A DNA stretch of 6,541 bases from Brevundimonas sp. UBA5866 (GTDB lineage: Bacteria; Pseudomonadota; Alphaproteobacteria; Caulobacterales; Caulobacteraceae). The position numbers and the translations under genes were made by a program. Shown here piece by piece: positions 5,810-6,541 of the stretch; position 1 is the stretch's first letter, and each line of letters starts with the position of its first letter. Location: positions 40,099-46,639 of the forward strand of contig NZ_DJFS01000083.1 in assembly GCF_002432125.1 (NCBI RefSeq). The letters are read 5' to 3'. The notes under the pieces are model-generated. The model saw only the letters and a list, made by a program, of their open reading frames with translations, was not told the DNA's origin and searched no databases.

Positions 5810-5962
5810 ATGAAAATTGCACAATCTATGGCGTCGGGGGCGGTGATGTCTGTGGCCTTAAACCCCGTGACGGCCTTCGCACAGCAAGCACCCTCATGGC
5901 GCGAATTGAGGCGCACGCTGCATGACGCAGCGCCGCGCGAAGTCATCGTGCCGGTGGGCTGA
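5810..5962 (+). CDS. Small probable secreted peptide, 50 residues, function unknown
   Basis: I do not recognise this gene. It would encode 50 residues beginning MKIAQSMASG, with a signal-peptide-like start: a Lys at position 2, a moderately hydrophobic Ala/Val-rich core (about 8-22) and an AFA|QQ cleavage site after residue 24. The mature peptide would be only about 26 residues, mixed in charge (RELRR, HD, REV). Support comes from a near-perfect ribosome site, the plausible export signal and a 10-bp hairpin just past the stop that is perfectly paired only in the plus-strand transcript. An earlier in-frame ATG at 5717 would add 31 residues that spoil the signal peptide. It lies opposite in direction between xseA and DUF2093, its stop nine bases from the xseA stop. 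It could also be the truncated start of a once longer exported protein. The signal core is weak, so a spurious frame is not excluded. Confidence 0.58.
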   Translation: MKIAQSMASGAVMSVALNPVTAFAQQAPSWRELRRTLHDAAPREVIVPVG

Positions 5963-5963
5963 G

Positions 5964-5988
5964 AGGGCGGCCTAGAACAGGCTGCCCT
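5964..5988 (+). terminator. Hairpin after the small plus-strand gene, possible terminator
   Basis: AGGGCGGCCT (5964-5973) and AGGCTGCCCT (5979-5988) form a 10-bp stem with one G-U pair and a 5-base loop (AGAAC), starting two bases after the small gene's stop. On the minus strand the G-U becomes an A-C mismatch, so the hairpin favours the plus transcript. There is no adjacent U-tract; a TTTTT lies at 6004-6008, 15 bases on. It may act as a weak or processed 3' end rather than a classic intrinsic terminator. It overlaps the last codons and stop of xseA. Confidence 0.45.
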
Positions 5989-6541
5989 GACCGGCGGGCG
6001 GCGTTTTTGGCCTGGGCGCAGGCTTGGCGGCCGGTTTGGATTGAGGTGCGGGCGGCGGGGTTTCGCTGCCAGCCTGGCCGATGACGGCCTTGCGGCGACC
6101 GTCTCCGAATACCAGCGCGACCTGCTGTCCTTCGCTCAGGGTATGGGCCGATGTGATCCATTTTCCGTCCGTATCCTCGACACGGGCAAAGCCGGGCTTG
6201 GGACGGGATGGGTCGAGGTTGTTCAGGGCCCGCGACAGGGCGGCCAGACGCTCGCCGTCGCGTTGCAGGCGGCGCTCGACCGCAGGTTTGAAGCGCATGT
6301 CCAATGCGGCCAGACGATCGGAGCGGCGCTCGATCGGGCGGTGCAGGATGGCCGGAGACAGGCGGGCCGAAACGCGGGTCAGGCGCTGTTCATGGACGCT
6401 GGCGTTGCGTTGCAGGGCCGAGCCCAGACGGCTGGACGCCAGATCGAGCCGCTGTTGCGGCAGGGCGAGAAGGTCTTCGGGGCGGCTGGGCAGGCCACGC
6501 GCCACGGCCATCAGGCGCGTGCGGCGGTCATCCAGCAGCCG
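5972..6541 (-). CDS. xseA: Exodeoxyribonuclease VII large subunit, C-terminal part
   Basis: XseA is the large subunit of exonuclease VII, which degrades single-stranded DNA to oligonucleotides and works with several copies of the small subunit XseB. The window holds the last 189 residues; the frame is still open at the right edge, so the OB-fold and catalytic core are outside. What is seen is a long Leu/Arg-rich helical region with repeated RL, DRLAAL and ERLAAL heptads (the coiled-coil arm that binds XseB), then LDPSRPKPGFARVEDTDG and a short beta segment ending VALVFGDGRRKAVI, the usual C-terminal closure of the family. After that comes a roughly 30-residue Pro/Ala/Lys-rich linker ending in QGSLF, which resembles a sliding-clamp-binding peptide. 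The TAG stop is at 5974-5972. The likely downstream partner on the strand is DUF2093, 245 bases further, with the small plus-strand gene in between. Confidence 0.9.
   Translation of the reverse strand, partial: RLLDDRRTRLMAVARGLPSRPEDLLALPQQRLDLASSRLGSALQRNASVHEQRLTRVSARLSPAILHRPIERRSDRLAALDMRFKPAVERRLQRDGERLAALSRALNNLDPSRPKPGFARVEDTDGKWITSAHTLSEGQQVALVFGDGRRKAVIGQAGSETPPPAPQSKPAAKPAPRPKTPPAGQGSLF

Noticed and set aside
5701..5946. 81-residue minus-strand open frame between xseA and DUF2093
   Set aside because: No recognisable domain, a composition that looks random, and it overlaps the DUF2093 gene out of frame.
1..6541. Defence system, mobile element, CRISPR array, tRNA or rRNA
   Set aside because: No transposase, integrase, spaced direct repeats or structural RNA was seen; base composition looks uniform and the genes are core chromosomal types.

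Overview
The window looks like chromosomal DNA from an alphaproteobacterium of the order Caulobacterales. The GC content is high but not extreme (I judge about 60%), which fits Asticcacaulis better than Caulobacter or Phenylobacterium. Three things point to this group: a membrane-anchored, degenerate EAL protein resembling the flagellar c-di-GMP receptor TipF; an alphaproteobacterial DUF2093 protein near xseA; and a TIGR01459-type HAD phosphatase beside ribF. This placement is inferred from remembered families, not from a search.

Layout: positions 1-3183 are a minus-strand series of four closely spaced genes. In transcription order these are the TipF-like EAL gene (3183-1912), a HAD class IIA phosphatase (1865-987), a MaoC-type hydratase (933-472) and ribF (450 to beyond the left edge). 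The gaps are 46, 53 and 21 bases, so they are probably one operon. A 135-base divergent promoter region (3184-3318) separates them from a plus-strand pair: a DHRS4-like short-chain dehydrogenase (3319-4089) and an LpxL/HtrB-family acyltransferase (4079-5005), which overlap. This pair ends tail to tail against a minus-strand response regulator (5499-5002), and the two stop codons share one CTAG. The response regulator is coupled by an ATGA overlap to a DUF2093 gene (5726-5496). A small plus-strand gene (5810-5962) for a probable 50-residue exported peptide comes next. It ends at a 10-bp hairpin that overlaps the 3' end of xseA (minus strand, running off the right edge).

Working together: the left operon mixes flavin cofactor synthesis (ribF and perhaps the HAD phosphatase) and acyl-CoA hydration with a c-di-GMP/flagellar protein. 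The middle pair suggests carbonyl or lipid reduction plus envelope lipid acylation. The response regulator has an arginine-rich tail, so two genes here may belong to c-di-GMP or motility signalling, although they are in separate transcription units. There is no mobile element, tRNA, rRNA or CRISPR array, and no gene-free stretch over 300 bases. This is mostly ordinary core chromosome. The most interesting points are the unannotated-looking small secreted peptide gene with its strand-specific hairpin, the possible sliding-clamp peptide at the end of XseA, the degenerate EAL domain, and the unusual start of the acyltransferase gene.
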